From assembly GCF_017744115.1 (NCBI RefSeq), contig NZ_JAGHQW010000037.1, forward strand, positions 1 through 62,654: 62,654 nucleotides of DNA. The letters run 5' to 3'. Each line of letters begins with the position of its first letter. Within the stretch, counting starts at the first letter, position 1. The translations under genes and the position numbers were made by a program. Below the pieces are notes generated by a model, which saw only the letters and a program-made list of their open reading frames with translations, searched no databases and had not been told where the DNA came from. The DNA is from Salinisphaera sp. G21_0 (GTDB lineage: Bacteria > Pseudomonadota > Gammaproteobacteria > Pseudomonadales > Endozoicomonadaceae). Shown here in pieces: positions 21,038 through 29,986 of this stretch.

Positions 21038-21804
21038 GAATTCTGGAACTGGATGCAGGCAATAGCCGATTAAAATGGCGGCTACTGAATAGCGGCCACA
21101 TCATTTCCCATGGCTTTCTTGCCAACAGCGAAGACTGGCAACACGAACTGCCAAAGCTGCTGGATCAAATCGGGCCGGTCGATTCGGCCAGGGCGGCCAT
21201 TGTCTCCGGTGATGAGCGTTTTGCGCAGTTGAGTACTGCGGTTAATCAGCACTTTAATGTATCCCTGTTAAAGGCCGAGGTTAAAGAGCAGTACCGGGGC
21301 GTTAAGGCTGCCTATCCTGGTCTGGGCGTTGATCGTTGGCTGGCTATGCTGGCGGCCCATCATCTGGACAGGGCAGAGAATAAAGAACCCTGCAATAAAA
21401 TGGTGGTGAGTTGTGGTACTGCCATCACCATTGACTTGTTGAGTGACGGCGGGAATCACCTGGGCGGATATATTGTACCGGGTGTCGGCCTGATGAAGGG
21501 AATGCTGCATACCAGGACAGCACAACTGCCCATGGTAGAAGCAGAAGCGTCAACGACGATGCACGGAACTAGCACGGCCGGGTGCATTAATAACGGTATT
21601 CTGGCCATGGCCGTAGCCATGATTAATACACAACAGGCACAGTATAAAACGGCTTGTGGCAAAGAATGCCTGGTTTATCTCACCGGAGGCGATGCTACCT
21701 TGGTTCAGCCGTATATCCGGGGTGAGTGTTACCATCATCCCGCGCTGGTGATGGATGGTCTGGCGCTTGCTTTCGAACAGGAGGGGAGTAACTCCGTTAT
21801 ATAA
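21034..21804 (+). CDS. coaX: Type III pantothenate kinase
   Basis: 256 residues. First step of coenzyme A synthesis, ATP-dependent phosphorylation of pantothenate. ASKHA-fold motifs: LELDAGNSRLKWRL (phosphate-1), GVDRWLAMLAAHH, VVSCGTAITIDLL (phosphate-2), and GGYIVPGVGLMKGML, plus LTGGDA near the C-terminus. Type III kinases need a monovalent cation and are not feedback-inhibited by CoA. Overlaps birA at its start and is followed one base later by the SPOR-domain gene, forming one operon. Confidence 0.93.
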   Translation: MRILELDAGNSRLKWRLLNSGHIISHGFLANSEDWQHELPKLLDQIGPVDSARAAIVSGDERFAQLSTAVNQHFNVSLLKAEVKEQYRGVKAAYPGLGVDRWLAMLAAHHLDRAENKEPCNKMVVSCGTAITIDLLSDGGNHLGGYIVPGVGLMKGMLHTRTAQLPMVEAEASTTMHGTSTAGCINNGILAMAVAMINTQQAQYKTACGKECLVYLTGGDATLVQPYIRGECYHHPALVMDGLALAFEQEGSNSVI

Positions 21805-21805
21805 A

Positions 21806-22528
21806 ATGCGTTTGACAGTAATTTTTCTTGTGTTTGCCAATATCGGTTACTTTGCCTGGGGCTCATGGCAGGAGTCCAGGGTGGGTTACTGGCTGCCTGA
21901 GAGTGATAGTGCCTATACCGAAGCCGCAGGTGAGCGGCTGGTTCTGTTGACTGAGACGGAAGATTATCTTCAGTCTCTGCGGAATGAGACGGAAGTTCAG
22001 CCAGCGTTGGAAACCTCGCTGTATTCCGGTGATGCTGTCCAGGAATGTCTGATCGTCGGGCCTTTGGCCAATGTGATCGAGGTGGATGAGTTGCAGCAAC
22101 GCCTGTTTGCCGTGGGTGTCAGCAGTAAAGAGCGTGCAGACGAAAGCAGTCAACAGGAGGATTACTGGGTTCATATACCGCCACTGGCCAGCAGGGATGC
22201 GGCAATACGGCTGTTAAGGGAACTTCAGGCCCAGAGAATCGACAGCTTTGTGATTACGCAGGGCGAACTGACCAATGGGATCTCGCTGGGACTTTTTTCC
22301 CGCAGAGAATTTGCAAAAGCAGTAAGTCGTCGCTTAATGGATGCGGGCTATGAGGTTGCGATCAAGTCCCTGCCCAGAGTTCCTGAGCAATGGTGGCTTG
22401 AGATGGATGCCGCAGTAGAAGAAAAGCTGAGTACGTCATTCTGGGATGAGGCTACTGACCAGTTTCCTGAATTGAAAACCTTAAGAACGGCCTGCAAGAA
22501 GAATGATGCGCTGAAAAAAGTGATGTAA
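21806..22528 (+). CDS. SPOR-domain envelope protein
   Basis: 240 residues from the ATG at 21806. A single N-terminal membrane helix (MRLTVIFLVFANIGYFAWGSW) and then a periplasmic region. Residues about 100-195 show the SPOR pattern: VQECLIVGPLANVIEVDELQQRL...YWVHIPPLASRDAAIRLLRELQAQRIDSFVITQGEL..GISLGLFSRREFAKA. SPOR domains bind denuded peptidoglycan, often at the septum. This gene in this position (after coaX, before tRNA-Tyr) is conserved in Pseudomonas-like genomes; its precise role is not known. Confidence 0.85.
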   Translation: MRLTVIFLVFANIGYFAWGSWQESRVGYWLPESDSAYTEAAGERLVLLTETEDYLQSLRNETEVQPALETSLYSGDAVQECLIVGPLANVIEVDELQQRLFAVGVSSKERADESSQQEDYWVHIPPLASRDAAIRLLRELQAQRIDSFVITQGELTNGISLGLFSRREFAKAVSRRLMDAGYEVAIKSLPRVPEQWWLEMDAAVEEKLSTSFWDEATDQFPELKTLRTACKKNDALKKVM

Positions 22529-22647
22529 AAGATTGCAACGGACCAAGAGTTTCTCTAGTATACGCCTCGCTGCTCAGGGAGACAGTTAGCCAGGACGACA
22601 AGCGGAGGTGACCGATGAACAAGGTTGCTGAAGAGAGAAAAGTCGGG

Positions 22648-22675
22648 TTGACAAAGAAAACTTCCTGAATAAAAT
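22648..22675 (+). promoter_or_regulatory. Promoter of the tRNA-Tyr/Gly/Thr cluster
   Basis: TTGACA (22648-22653), 16-base spacer, TAAAAT (22670-22675), 12 bases before the first tRNA base. Near-consensus, as expected for a stable RNA operon. Confidence 0.65.
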
Positions 22676-22687
22676 AGCGCAGCATCT

Positions 22688-22771
22688 GGTGGGGTTCCCG
22701 AGTGGCCAAAGGGATCAGACTGTAAATCTGACGCGAAAGCTTCGCTGGTTCGAATCCAGCCCCCACCACCA
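22688..22771 (+). tRNA. tRNA-Tyr (GTA)
   Basis: 84 bases including encoded CCA. Acceptor GGTGGGG pairs with CCCCACC; anticodon loop CTGTAAA gives GTA; long variable arm (CGCGAAAGCTTCG) as expected for tRNA-Tyr; T-loop GGTTCGAATCC. Confidence 0.97.
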
Positions 22772-22892
22772 GATTTCGCTTCCTTGTGTTAAGTAAATCG
22801 AAAAACTGATTCTTGATGCTTGGAGACTGCTGGCTTCTCTTGTATTCTTTGTTGGATGTATAGAAGCTTCTGCATAAATAAAGTTTGTTTGT

Positions 22893-22966
<74 letters not shown>

Positions 22967-23000
22967 GATTGCATCTCTTTCGTTCTTTTTTGAGATTCAT

Positions 23001-23076
<76 letters not shown>

Positions 23077-23084
23077 TATAAAAC

Positions 23085-23115
23085 AAGGGTTTACAGCGAT
23101 GTAAGCCCTTTTTTT
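23085..23115 (+). terminator. Rho-independent terminator after tRNA-Thr
   Basis: AGGGTTTACA, GCGA loop, TGTAAGCCCT, then seven T. Ends the tRNA transcript at the edge of the island. Confidence 0.85.
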
Positions 23116-23246
23116 ATGCGCTGTAATTCCCTCGCATTACAAGTTGACAGTTGGCAGAAAAAGCTTTTACTGCCCACTGCTTCTTGCAGAAACACTCCGG
23201 CTGAACTAGCTTGAGAAGTACAAAGATTTTGTACAAGGAATAAAGA

Positions 23247-23477
23247 GTGGAACAGGTCAATATCAGCGAACTGAGAGCTAACCTGCTTGATTACCTGAAA
23301 AAAGCCCAACAAGGCCAACCCTTTATCGTGACTTCTAATGGTCAAACACTGGCGACCGTCTGCGCCCCCGATGCGTTAAAGAAGTATTCAAGAAAAACCC
23401 TGAAGGAAGTGGGTAAAAATGCCATTGCCAACGATATTATCGACCCATTGGATGAGCCCTGGGAAAACCGGCAATGA
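23247..23477 (+). CDS. Type II antitoxin, Phd/YefM family
   Basis: 76 residues from a GTG start with AAGGA upstream. The N-terminus MEQVNISELRANLLDYLKKAQQGQPFIVTSNGQTLATV is the Phd/YefM DNA-binding fold: an ISELRANL helix followed by a beta-hairpin with the IVTSNGQ turn. The C-terminal half would bind and neutralise the toxin encoded just downstream. The gene overlaps the toxin by four bases. By family, the pair represses its own promoter. It lies directly after the tRNA-Thr terminator. Confidence 0.88.
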   Translation: MEQVNISELRANLLDYLKKAQQGQPFIVTSNGQTLATVCAPDALKKYSRKTLKEVGKNAIANDIIDPLDEPWENRQ

Positions 23478-23869
23478 TTTTATTGGATACCTGTGCCTTT
23501 ATCTGGGATGCCCTGCAACACGACAAACTCAGTAAACAGGCAAAGCAAATCATCCAACAAGGTGATCGCAAAGGCCAGCTGATGATTTGCGATATCACCC
23601 TCTGGGAAGTAGCCATGCTGATAAAACGTAGACGGCTGCAATTGGAATTGAGCGCCGAGAGTTTTTGCCAATTGGCATTACAGGCAAGAACAATCGACGT
23701 TATCCCTATTAACCCAATCATTGCAGAACTCTCCGTGAAGCTGGACAACAGCATTAATAATGATCCGGCGGACCGTTTGATTGCCGCCACAGCGATCCAT
23801 CTTGGTGCAACACTTGTTACTGCAGATCGTAATTTGAGAGAGAGCCCGTTGGTGACAAGCGTTTGGTAA
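23474..23869 (+). CDS. PIN-domain ribonuclease toxin (VapC-like)
   Basis: 131 residues. N-terminal MILLDTCAFIWDAL contains the first catalytic Asp (D5); CDITLWEVAMLIKR gives the conserved Glu; NDPADRLIAATAIHLGATLVTADRNL gives the last acidic residues and the typical PIN C-terminal strand. PIN toxins cleave RNA, often initiator tRNA or rRNA. Complete and paired with the preceding antitoxin, so the module looks functional. The Phd-type antitoxin with a PIN toxin is a common combination. Confidence 0.9.
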   Translation: MILLDTCAFIWDALQHDKLSKQAKQIIQQGDRKGQLMICDITLWEVAMLIKRRRLQLELSAESFCQLALQARTIDVIPINPIIAELSVKLDNSINNDPADRLIAATAIHLGATLVTADRNLRESPLVTSVW

Positions 23870-23927
23870 TACCTGCTATCATCAATAGTTTTAACCAGAA
23901 TTGAGAAAAATCTATTTTTAATGGTCT

Positions 23928-24143
23928 AATCCGGATATTTCATAAACGTGCTCCCGATCTCGCTTGTCTTTTGCCGTTCTAAGGTAATTTTGCTCAGTCG
24001 ACCGTACCTCCCCGGTACGGCGCTCCCTCACAAAATCCCATAGAGCGACAAAGTTCTCGGCTTTGGCATCCTGCGTCGCCCTACCTCCCACATCCATGTG
24101 GTCGCACGCGAGATTCGGGGCAGTTTATGAAATATCCGGGCTA
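23928..24143. repeat. About 215-bp inverted-repeat (MITE-like) element
   Basis: Ends CCGGATATTTCATAAAC and GTTTATGAAATATCCGG are exact inverted copies. Inside are further stems, for example CCGTACC/GGTACGG, and no reading frame. A collapsed version lies at 16533-16572. Located between the PIN toxin and the CPBP gene. Confidence 0.85.
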
Positions 24144-24176
24144 ACCTCCTGATCCAAACGCATACGGTGGTTTTTT

Positions 24177-24971
24177 ATGGACTTTATATCGTCAAATTTA
24201 TCGCCTTTTATATCTTCATTGGCACCAGCGGTAAATTCATCCGTTAAAGCTTTTGCTGGCAATCGATCCATAGAAGTATTACAAGATCAAGTTAAAAAAA
24301 TTTTCTTGGGGACGGGTATGAGGCTAACACATACACCTCTGGATTTATTATTAGCAAGGCCTGTATCAATGGTGGAGACAAAGTTAACAGGACGAACAGA
24401 TTTTAACCCCTATGAAGAAGGTTTTTTAGAAAAAATATCTACAAAGGAACTATTCACAAATGCCTCCATTGAAGAGGCATTATTCAGGGTTATTTGCCCA
24501 CAACTTATAAAATCAAACCTGCCTTTTGGTACAGGGTATATCCCGGAGATTATTAGTGCTTTTCTATTTGGAATTGCGCATCTTTGCACTCCAAAACCAT
24601 CTTTTACCCATATATTTATGGCCACTATAGCGGGTTTTAAATATAACCATATATATAAAAGCCATGGTTTATTATCAGCAACTATTGCCCATGCAGCTCA
24701 CAATCTCAGTGTGATTAAAATATACTGTTTTATGAAAAATAGAGAGAGATTGGAACAAATTAAACTAACCTCAAGTAGAATTAAAACAAGATTAAAGCAA
24801 ATGAGGATAACATTAAACAATCGTAAGCATGCTGCAAAACAAACCAAAATCAATAGTGATTCAATTAAATCAGAAGACTGTCTAAAACTAAGAAGTGGCA
24901 GAGTGATCAAGCGATCCAACCTGGCAGGCATCAACTCCATGAAAGCCGCAGCGTCGTGTATTGGAAAATAG
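24177..24971 (+). CDS. CPBP-family intramembrane metalloprotease-like protein
   Basis: 264 residues, ATG with GGTGG seven bases upstream. The three CPBP motifs are visible in order: EEALFR at residues 99-104, FLFGIAH with His135, and HAAHN with H172/N176. These bind zinc in CAAX proteases and bacteriocin-processing enzymes. The region 110-185 is moderately hydrophobic, but the protein has fewer clear membrane helices than usual and begins with a non-typical N-terminus. A basic, lysine/arginine-rich C-terminal tail (about 190-264) is not part of the family. Low GC compared with the core genes suggests transfer. Substrate unknown; a role in prenyl-protein or peptide processing is possible. Confidence 0.7.
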   Translation: MDFISSNLSPFISSLAPAVNSSVKAFAGNRSIEVLQDQVKKIFLGTGMRLTHTPLDLLLARPVSMVETKLTGRTDFNPYEEGFLEKISTKELFTNASIEEALFRVICPQLIKSNLPFGTGYIPEIISAFLFGIAHLCTPKPSFTHIFMATIAGFKYNHIYKSHGLLSATIAHAAHNLSVIKIYCFMKNRERLEQIKLTSSRIKTRLKQMRITLNNRKHAAKQTKINSDSIKSEDCLKLRSGRVIKRSNLAGINSMKAAASCIGK

Positions 24972-25309
24972 TAAATCCTGCAATGAGACGGTTTGGCTGC
25001 AATAAAATCAACAGTTTCATCGACAACCTGCTGTTGAGTGTCTTTCTGCAACGAATTAATGAAAGCAACCGGAAGCGATGATAGCTGAGAAAAATTAAAA
25101 GCAAAGCGATACAGCGCAGGCGGGAACACCTGAAGCAAGAAATTTATCCATTGAACAGACTTCAAGATTAAAAAAACACGGAATTATGAAGGATCAGGAA
25201 TTGTTAATACATCTGTAAATATTCTTTTGTCCGGTAGACAGTTATCAGTTTTCAGAAAAATAAATGCACATCAACCATCTTTTTCTGCCCACTGATGACT
25301 ATCACTTAA
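24972..25309. other. Gene-free stretch in the island
   Basis: About 340 AT-rich bases between the CPBP gene and the Uma2 remnant. Open frames on the minus strand exist but have no start signal or recognisable product. Confidence 0.5.
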
Positions 25310-25660
25310 AGAACCCCCACCACATCTTCATAAAGCTCCCGAAGCGTAACTGAAAACCCGATGGAATAGCAGCAGGGTATCGGTCTCCTGCTTCAGGCGG
25401 ATGATCTCCCAGCCGCTGTCGGTACTCTGGTAGAGATCCACGGCAATTTTATCCTGATGGATCAATACATACTCCTTCAACCCCTTGATGGCGGCGTAGG
25501 CTGCAAGCTTTTCCATCCGGTCTCTCGCTTCGGTGGTGGGGGATAGCACTTCGGCAATCAAGGTTGGCTGATCTTCAACATAGGCGTTCTGGTCAGAATC
25601 GTTACAGGCCACCATCACATCCGGATAATAAAAAACATCATTCCCTACAGAATAATACAC
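25310..25660 (-). pseudogene. Uma2-family (DUF820) endonuclease remnant
   Basis: The readable part includes NDVFYYPDVMVACND, LIAEVLSPTTEARDRMEKLAAYAAIKGLKEYVLI, the central PD-(D/E)xK-like core of Uma2 proteins. About the first 80 residues of a normal Uma2 protein are missing, and no family-like sequence is found upstream. Near 25370 the frame is broken: the current frame ends FHRVFSYASGAL, while the next frame reads IGFSVTLRELYEDVVGVL, the expected family C-terminus. So it is truncated at the 5' end and frameshifted near the 3' end. Confidence 0.8.
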
Positions 25661-25894
25661 ATTACGAATAGCTGGTAATTACCGATGACTTATTGCTCAC
25701 GATAAACATCAGGATGCCGAGCAATCGTCGGAAAAGTGATTAAACTAGTCTTGTTAGCGCTGTAGATTTTAGCGCCATTGGAGTAAATAAAGATGGAATT
25801 TTCTCAGTGGTGGAAGGAGACCTCAATAGCGAACTGATAAAAAATTATTTGCCTTGCGGATGTTATTAAAATTAACAGAATCAGGAGTAGCAAA

Positions 25895-27784
25895 ATGTTC
25901 AACTCAGTCGGCTTACCCCCAATACCAACTGTTCCTACGCGTGCATCGATTGAAACAACAACCTGCAACCAGCAAGAATACCGGGATCGAGCTAAAAAGA
26001 TAGTTACTGCATGTATTCGTGATCTGGCGTTTGAAATATTAAAACCTGCAGGTCAGTCCAGCACTGCTTTGTCCGATTCAAGCCTGGCCGCGTTATTGGG
26101 TATGTTACTGGCAACCATGGATAACACCGATAAGGAAATGATCCTTGGCATACCTCAAGGAGAACTGACACCACAGCTTGATTCGGCGATCCATAATGAA
26201 CTGGGGCATTTCAGCAGAAAGCATCCTTTCCGAAAGGACCAGATGCTTTCTATATTGAACTTCATGGCATCCGCATATAATCCGGGCCACGAAAAGGGTT
26301 TTGTTAATAACCTCACTGAGCACTATAAAGCAGAGCTGCTAACCTCTGATGGCAATAAAAACATAGCTGATGTGACGGATCAATACGTCGAACAAGTTAC
26401 CGGGGGTGAAATTCCTGGATTGCTGGCAAATCATCCCCTTCGGGATTCGATTGACACCACCATAAACAATATCGTGTCACTCAAGGCAAAATGGGCTCAT
26501 GCGTTTAATGCAAGTAACACTAAGTCTCGTCCATTCAGGTGTGCAGACGGGTCCACAATTAACATCAAAATGATGAGTATAAAGGATCAGATAGGTTACT
26601 CTGATGAGCGTAGCCGAAAATTTGAAGCCATTGCCAAACCATTCATGCAAGGAGAGAATAAGCTTTACCTGGTGGCGATAGCACCGCTTCAAGATTCACC
26701 TGATGCCATTGGCAGTATTACTAAAGAGACCATTGATCATCTGATTGAAAAATCAATTAACTGCACGCCCAGAGAAGTTAAACTGACGCTCCCCGTAATG
26801 AAAATAAACAGTACGAACAGCGATCTGTTGGATCAGATTGGTTCTTTTCGGGGTATAAAAATAACTCCGGACAAATTAAAGAAATTAGGCGGACCGACAC
26901 CTGACTCTCTCAGCACAAAACAAACAATCGTGGCCAAAATAGATGAGGAAGGTGCCCGTGTTTCAGTTGCTACTACGACAGCAATAACCACCAGGTCCAT
27001 GGGCTCTGAGAGCAATACTATTGAATTTGATTTTAATAGCCCCGGACTGGTTTTTATTGTCGATAATCAAGGCAATCGTGTGCTTGCAGCAGCGGTTAAA
27101 AATGGTGATTTTCTGGTTGCTTCGGGCGAAGCAGAAATTTCTGAAGGTGCTAGCTCGAATAGTTTTTCTCATAAAAAGAAAAGAAAGATATTTACCGAAT
27201 ACTGCATTAGGTGTAAAGATGAATTTCATGGTATGTGCTTCAAAGGATTGGATGAGTTGAAACCAAAGTTGATGGAAATGGTTAAAGAACTGGCAGCGGA
27301 AAAAAATAAAAACCCAGTAAAAAAAATTCCTTCACCACCCTCGCAATCTTTTGTAACTGCCCCAAATTTGGTTGGAAATATTACAGAGACATCTATGCAG
27401 CCCATTAAAATCAATAAAGAGCTTCCAAAAAATGACCTTTTACCACCAAATGTTGAGCAGTCGCAGTCTTTTGACAAACTGAGGAAAGAAGAAAAAGAGA
27501 GTCAATTATTAATGGCCTTACAAGAAAAATTCAACGATATTCCTATCAAAGAAGTCACATGGGATGATATCGGTATCGATATTATGGTTAACAACCTGGA
27601 AGAAGCAGAAAAAATTAAAGAAAAATTAATTGAAATTATTGGGAAAGAGCATCAATATTGTGGAGGTGTTCATGACTTTTCCAATTCTGGTTACAAACCC
27701 AGAATCTATGTAGACGTAATGTTTAAGTCAAGAGATATCCTGGTAAATAAGCTATTCCCTGACTACCCAAAAACACCGGAATAG
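25895..27784 (+). CDS. Serpin (serine protease inhibitor) with a 200-residue C-terminal extension
   Basis: 629 residues, CAGGAG upstream of the ATG. Residues about 50-407 follow the serpin fold: SDSSLAALLGMLLATMDNTDKEMI (helix B/C region), TTINNIVSLKAKWAHAFNASNTKSRPF (the N-x-x-x-x-K-x-x-W-x-x-x-F block), KLTLPVMKI, and AKIDEEGARVSVATTTAI, the reactive-loop hinge. Counting 17 residues from the hinge Glu places P1-P1' at Arg367-Ser368, a trypsin-like target bond. The strand after it (FNSPGLVFIVDNQGNRVLAAAV) matches the serpin C-terminus. Residues 410-629 are extra: a KKKRK cluster near 425, four Cys, then a predicted coiled-coil-like charged end. No signal peptide. The extension is unrecognised. 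Confidence 0.8.
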   Translation: MFNSVGLPPIPTVPTRASIETTTCNQQEYRDRAKKIVTACIRDLAFEILKPAGQSSTALSDSSLAALLGMLLATMDNTDKEMILGIPQGELTPQLDSAIHNELGHFSRKHPFRKDQMLSILNFMASAYNPGHEKGFVNNLTEHYKAELLTSDGNKNIADVTDQYVEQVTGGEIPGLLANHPLRDSIDTTINNIVSLKAKWAHAFNASNTKSRPFRCADGSTINIKMMSIKDQIGYSDERSRKFEAIAKPFMQGENKLYLVAIAPLQDSPDAIGSITKETIDHLIEKSINCTPREVKLTLPVMKINSTNSDLLDQIGSFRGIKITPDKLKKLGGPTPDSLSTKQTIVAKIDEEGARVSVATTTAITTRSMGSESNTIEFDFNSPGLVFIVDNQGNRVLAAAVKNGDFLVASGEAEISEGASSNSFSHKKKRKIFTEYCIRCKDEFHGMCFKGLDELKPKLMEMVKELAAEKNKNPVKKIPSPPSQSFVTAPNLVGNITETSMQPIKINKELPKNDLLPPNVEQSQSFDKLRKEEKESQLLMALQEKFNDIPIKEVTWDDIGIDIMVNNLEEAEKIKEKLIEIIGKEHQYCGGVHDFSNSGYKPRIYVDVMFKSRDILVNKLFPDYPKTPE

Positions 27785-27874
27785 TTCAACCCGTTTGGCA
27801 ATAACTGAATAACCTTACGACACGGATATTGCCTATACCGGTCGGTCACTTATATGAGTTAGTGGAGAGATTCT

Positions 27875-28171
27875 ATGCATAATTCTTGTTTATCTACAAC
27901 CTCAACCCCAGCTAAAGAACAGTACATAGTTTCAGATGACAGGGGAGAAAAATATATTCTAAATTATGAGCAGGTTAGTTCAGGGGTTGATGGTTCCAGG
28001 CAATCAATTTGGTCTGTGCGCTCTTATCCTGGTGGTCATTTGATTACTAATTTTGGAGATAATTCTGAATTTTCTTTACATTCTTTAAAGTTCACTGGAA
28101 CACCTGTTGGAGAAAGGAATAGCGTTACACTTACCATAATAAAAAATATGTTTAACGATGTACTTATTTGA
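27875..28171 (+). CDS. Hypothetical protein, 98 aa
   Basis: Begins MHNSCLSTTSTPAKEQYIV with GGAGAG seven bases before the ATG. Contains a likely beta-rich middle (KYILNYEQVSSGVDGSRQSIWSVRSYPGGHLITNFG). No family recognised, no signal or membrane segment. It is 90 bases downstream of the serpin gene in the same direction and may be its partner. Confidence 0.5.
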   Translation: MHNSCLSTTSTPAKEQYIVSDDRGEKYILNYEQVSSGVDGSRQSIWSVRSYPGGHLITNFGDNSEFSLHSLKFTGTPVGERNSVTLTIIKNMFNDVLI

Positions 28172-28254
28172 AAATTGTTTCGATTGCTACCGTGGTTATT
28201 TTATTCATGATGCAAGATGAAGCCGAGTAATAAATCAAGCCGTCCTTTGCGCCA

Positions 28255-28542
28255 TCAAAAAACCTTTTGTAATATATGAAGTATCACATCAGGGGATAGA
28301 TATACGGTTATACCTGCACCAAGCAGTGACATTATACCGGGCACTATGCATACAACCCTCTTATCAAGAGTTCTAAGCCATTGCTCCTCATTTGGAAGGA
28401 GACCTAAAAGTAACAGGCTAGTCCCTAACTTGACCTCTTCATAAACGGCTTGATTTTCATTGGAAATATTTTCATTAATCAGCTTGGTAAGTCCGGAAAT
28501 AGCATGCTGACCACCATAATAAACTTGAATGTCCATTGTCAT
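28255..28542 (-). CDS. Hypothetical protein, 95 aa (uncertain)
   Basis: Reads MTMDIQVYYGGQHAISGLTKLINENISNENQAVYEEVKLG..., with a hydrophobic C-terminal stretch (VVCIVPGIMSLLGAGITVYL) that could span a membrane. No clear ribosome site. Plausible amino-acid composition but no family match. Confidence 0.35.
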   Translation of the reverse strand: MTMDIQVYYGGQHAISGLTKLINENISNENQAVYEEVKLGTSLLLLGLLPNEEQWLRTLDKRVVCIVPGIMSLLGAGITVYLSPDVILHILQKVF

Positions 28543-28808
28543 AGCAAAAAATCGACTAACAGTAGTAATAATTTTTCAGGCCAAATGTAACACTCTGGAT
28601 GACCCTATCTGGAACGCCAGTTTTCAGTCGGACAACTTGATCTATAGATGCTTTCAACTTTTTATCATCCATGCAGGGGAATACAGAATTGGTAATCTTT
28701 GGACAATTGAATGTCACTGTAGTTCCGGTATAAAAAATTCACTTAAATTGAAGCGTTAGTACTTAAATACTCTTTGTAACATCCCCGCCCTACCGGGCTG
28801 TCTCTTAG

Positions 28809-29056
28809 TCAGATCTCTACACCCTTTGTCATCCGGTAGGTGTGGAGACGGTCTTGCAGTTTTGCCCAGCCCTCCCAAACAACTAACCATCCGGGAACGC
28901 CTGTTCGTTTAGAGTCACACCAGCCACCCACTTTCGCTATGGTTTGGAGTAGCCAGGACATTGTTGGTACCTTTTTAGGCAGAGACTTGTTCTCATAATA
29001 CGTGATCCAAAGAACTTTCCATTCCTCGTCATTCACAACTTTATTGGCTGGAGCAA
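28809..29056 (-). pseudogene. IS4-family (Tn5-like) transposase C-terminal fragment
   Basis: About 82 residues: APANKVVNDEEWKVLW...PTMSWLLQTIAKVGGWCDSKRTGVPGWLVVWEGWAKLQDR. The EWK-LW and GGW-DSKRTG-PGW--LWEGW-RLQ blocks are the end of IS4/Tn5-type transposases. Everything upstream (the DDE core) is missing, so this is a dead remnant. Confidence 0.8.
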
Positions 29057-29348
29057 AGTTACTATATTCGCTGGCAGGAGGGTCTAACGGACCTTTTGAT
29101 TATCAGGAGGGGAATCGGATTAAAATAAACCACCTGAAATCATTACTTTCTGAAGATAATCCCGAAGCCATTCTGAGAAATACGTTTCATCATATAACGC
29201 AACCTCATCGGAGGTCGCAATACATATCGGGCCCTGCTACACCTAAGGCATCAAGGGTGGCAAGCCTTCATTACTTCGCCTCGCAGCTGCACACATAGAT
29301 AGTCTTTTCAACGCCGTTAGACGGTCCATTTCTTATCTTGAAAGACCA

Positions 29349-29528
29349 TTGGCCAAGAATACCAATGCAGGTAAAGCATGGACCGGTAAAGCCTTGAAAA
29401 AGGCGGCCGTTAATGAAGCGCTTGCCGAATTCATTCGCCTTCGCAAGCAGCTGGAACTGCTGGATGATTTCGGCACCATTGATTACCACGACGATCAGGC
29501 CCCTACAAAAGAGGTCCGTAGAAAATAA
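29349..29528 (+). pseudogene. VapB-like antitoxin, N-terminus degraded or unclear
   Basis: The frame ending at 29528 reads ...GKALKKAAVNEALAEFIRLRKQLELLDDFGTIDYHDD, which matches the second half of VapB antitoxins (KKAAVNEAL-EFI-RRKQ). The usual beginning (a short DNA-binding strand, M-R-T-x-x-x-IDDEL) is absent, and the only start candidate is a TTG. The frame is open back to a stop at 29244. The stop overlaps the toxin start (TAATG). Probably damaged by the neighbouring IS rearrangement, so it may no longer control the toxin. Confidence 0.55.
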
Positions 29529-29977
29529 TGGTGCTGGTAGATACCTGCGTATGGTCTGCTGCACTGCGTCGGCGTAATGTTGAATCCGTACCCGAAGAAG
29601 CAATCCTGTTGCAGAGATTAATCCGTCAGCACCGGGCCGTGATGATTGGTCCAATACTGCAGGAAGTGTTAACCGGCATTAAGCATGAGGCTCAATTCAC
29701 ACGCTTGTGTGACAAACTCAGTGCCTTTGATCTGCTGCCCATTTCTGAAATGGACTATATCAGCGCGGCGACTCAAGCCAGCATCTGTCGTAGAAATGAG
29801 GTTCAGGACTCTCATACCGACTTTCTGATTACTACAATGGCCATCAAACACCAGATACCTGTACTGACAACAGATAAAGAATTTATCCAGCACATCCGCC
29901 AGTTCATCCACCATAAGGTTGGAAACGATCACATTGGCGGTCTGCTTGAACTCGTTAAGGTCGGTAATCGCCCGTGA
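29528..29977 (+). CDS. PIN-domain ribonuclease toxin (VapC)
   Basis: 149 residues. MVLVDTCVWSAALRRR holds the first catalytic Asp (D5); GPILQEVLTGIK gives the conserved Glu; DSHTDFLITTMAIKHQIPVLTTDKEFIQHIRQF provides the last acidic residues and C-terminal PIN strand. The last 20 residues (VGNDHIGGLLELVKVGNRP) look unlike the family and may come from sequence joined behind the gene. It is next to a VapB-like frame whose N-terminus is lost. The second PIN toxin in the island. Confidence 0.83.
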   Translation: MVLVDTCVWSAALRRRNVESVPEEAILLQRLIRQHRAVMIGPILQEVLTGIKHEAQFTRLCDKLSAFDLLPISEMDYISAATQASICRRNEVQDSHTDFLITTMAIKHQIPVLTTDKEFIQHIRQFIHHKVGNDHIGGLLELVKVGNRP

Positions 29978-29986
29978 GTTAAAGAA

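Noticed and set aside
24698..25165. Minus-strand frame overlapping the CPBP gene end
   Set aside because: No ribosome site, no recognised motifs; half of it is the complement of the CPBP coding sequence.
28529..28759. Plus-strand 76-codon frame in the island
   Set aside because: Overlaps the opposite hypothetical gene at its start, no ribosome site, composition unlike a protein.
29002..29298. 98-codon frame between the IS4 fragment and the VapB-like frame
   Set aside because: Its first third is antisense to the transposase fragment; the rest (from about NGPFDYQEGNRI) could be a remnant of a gene, but nothing confirms it.
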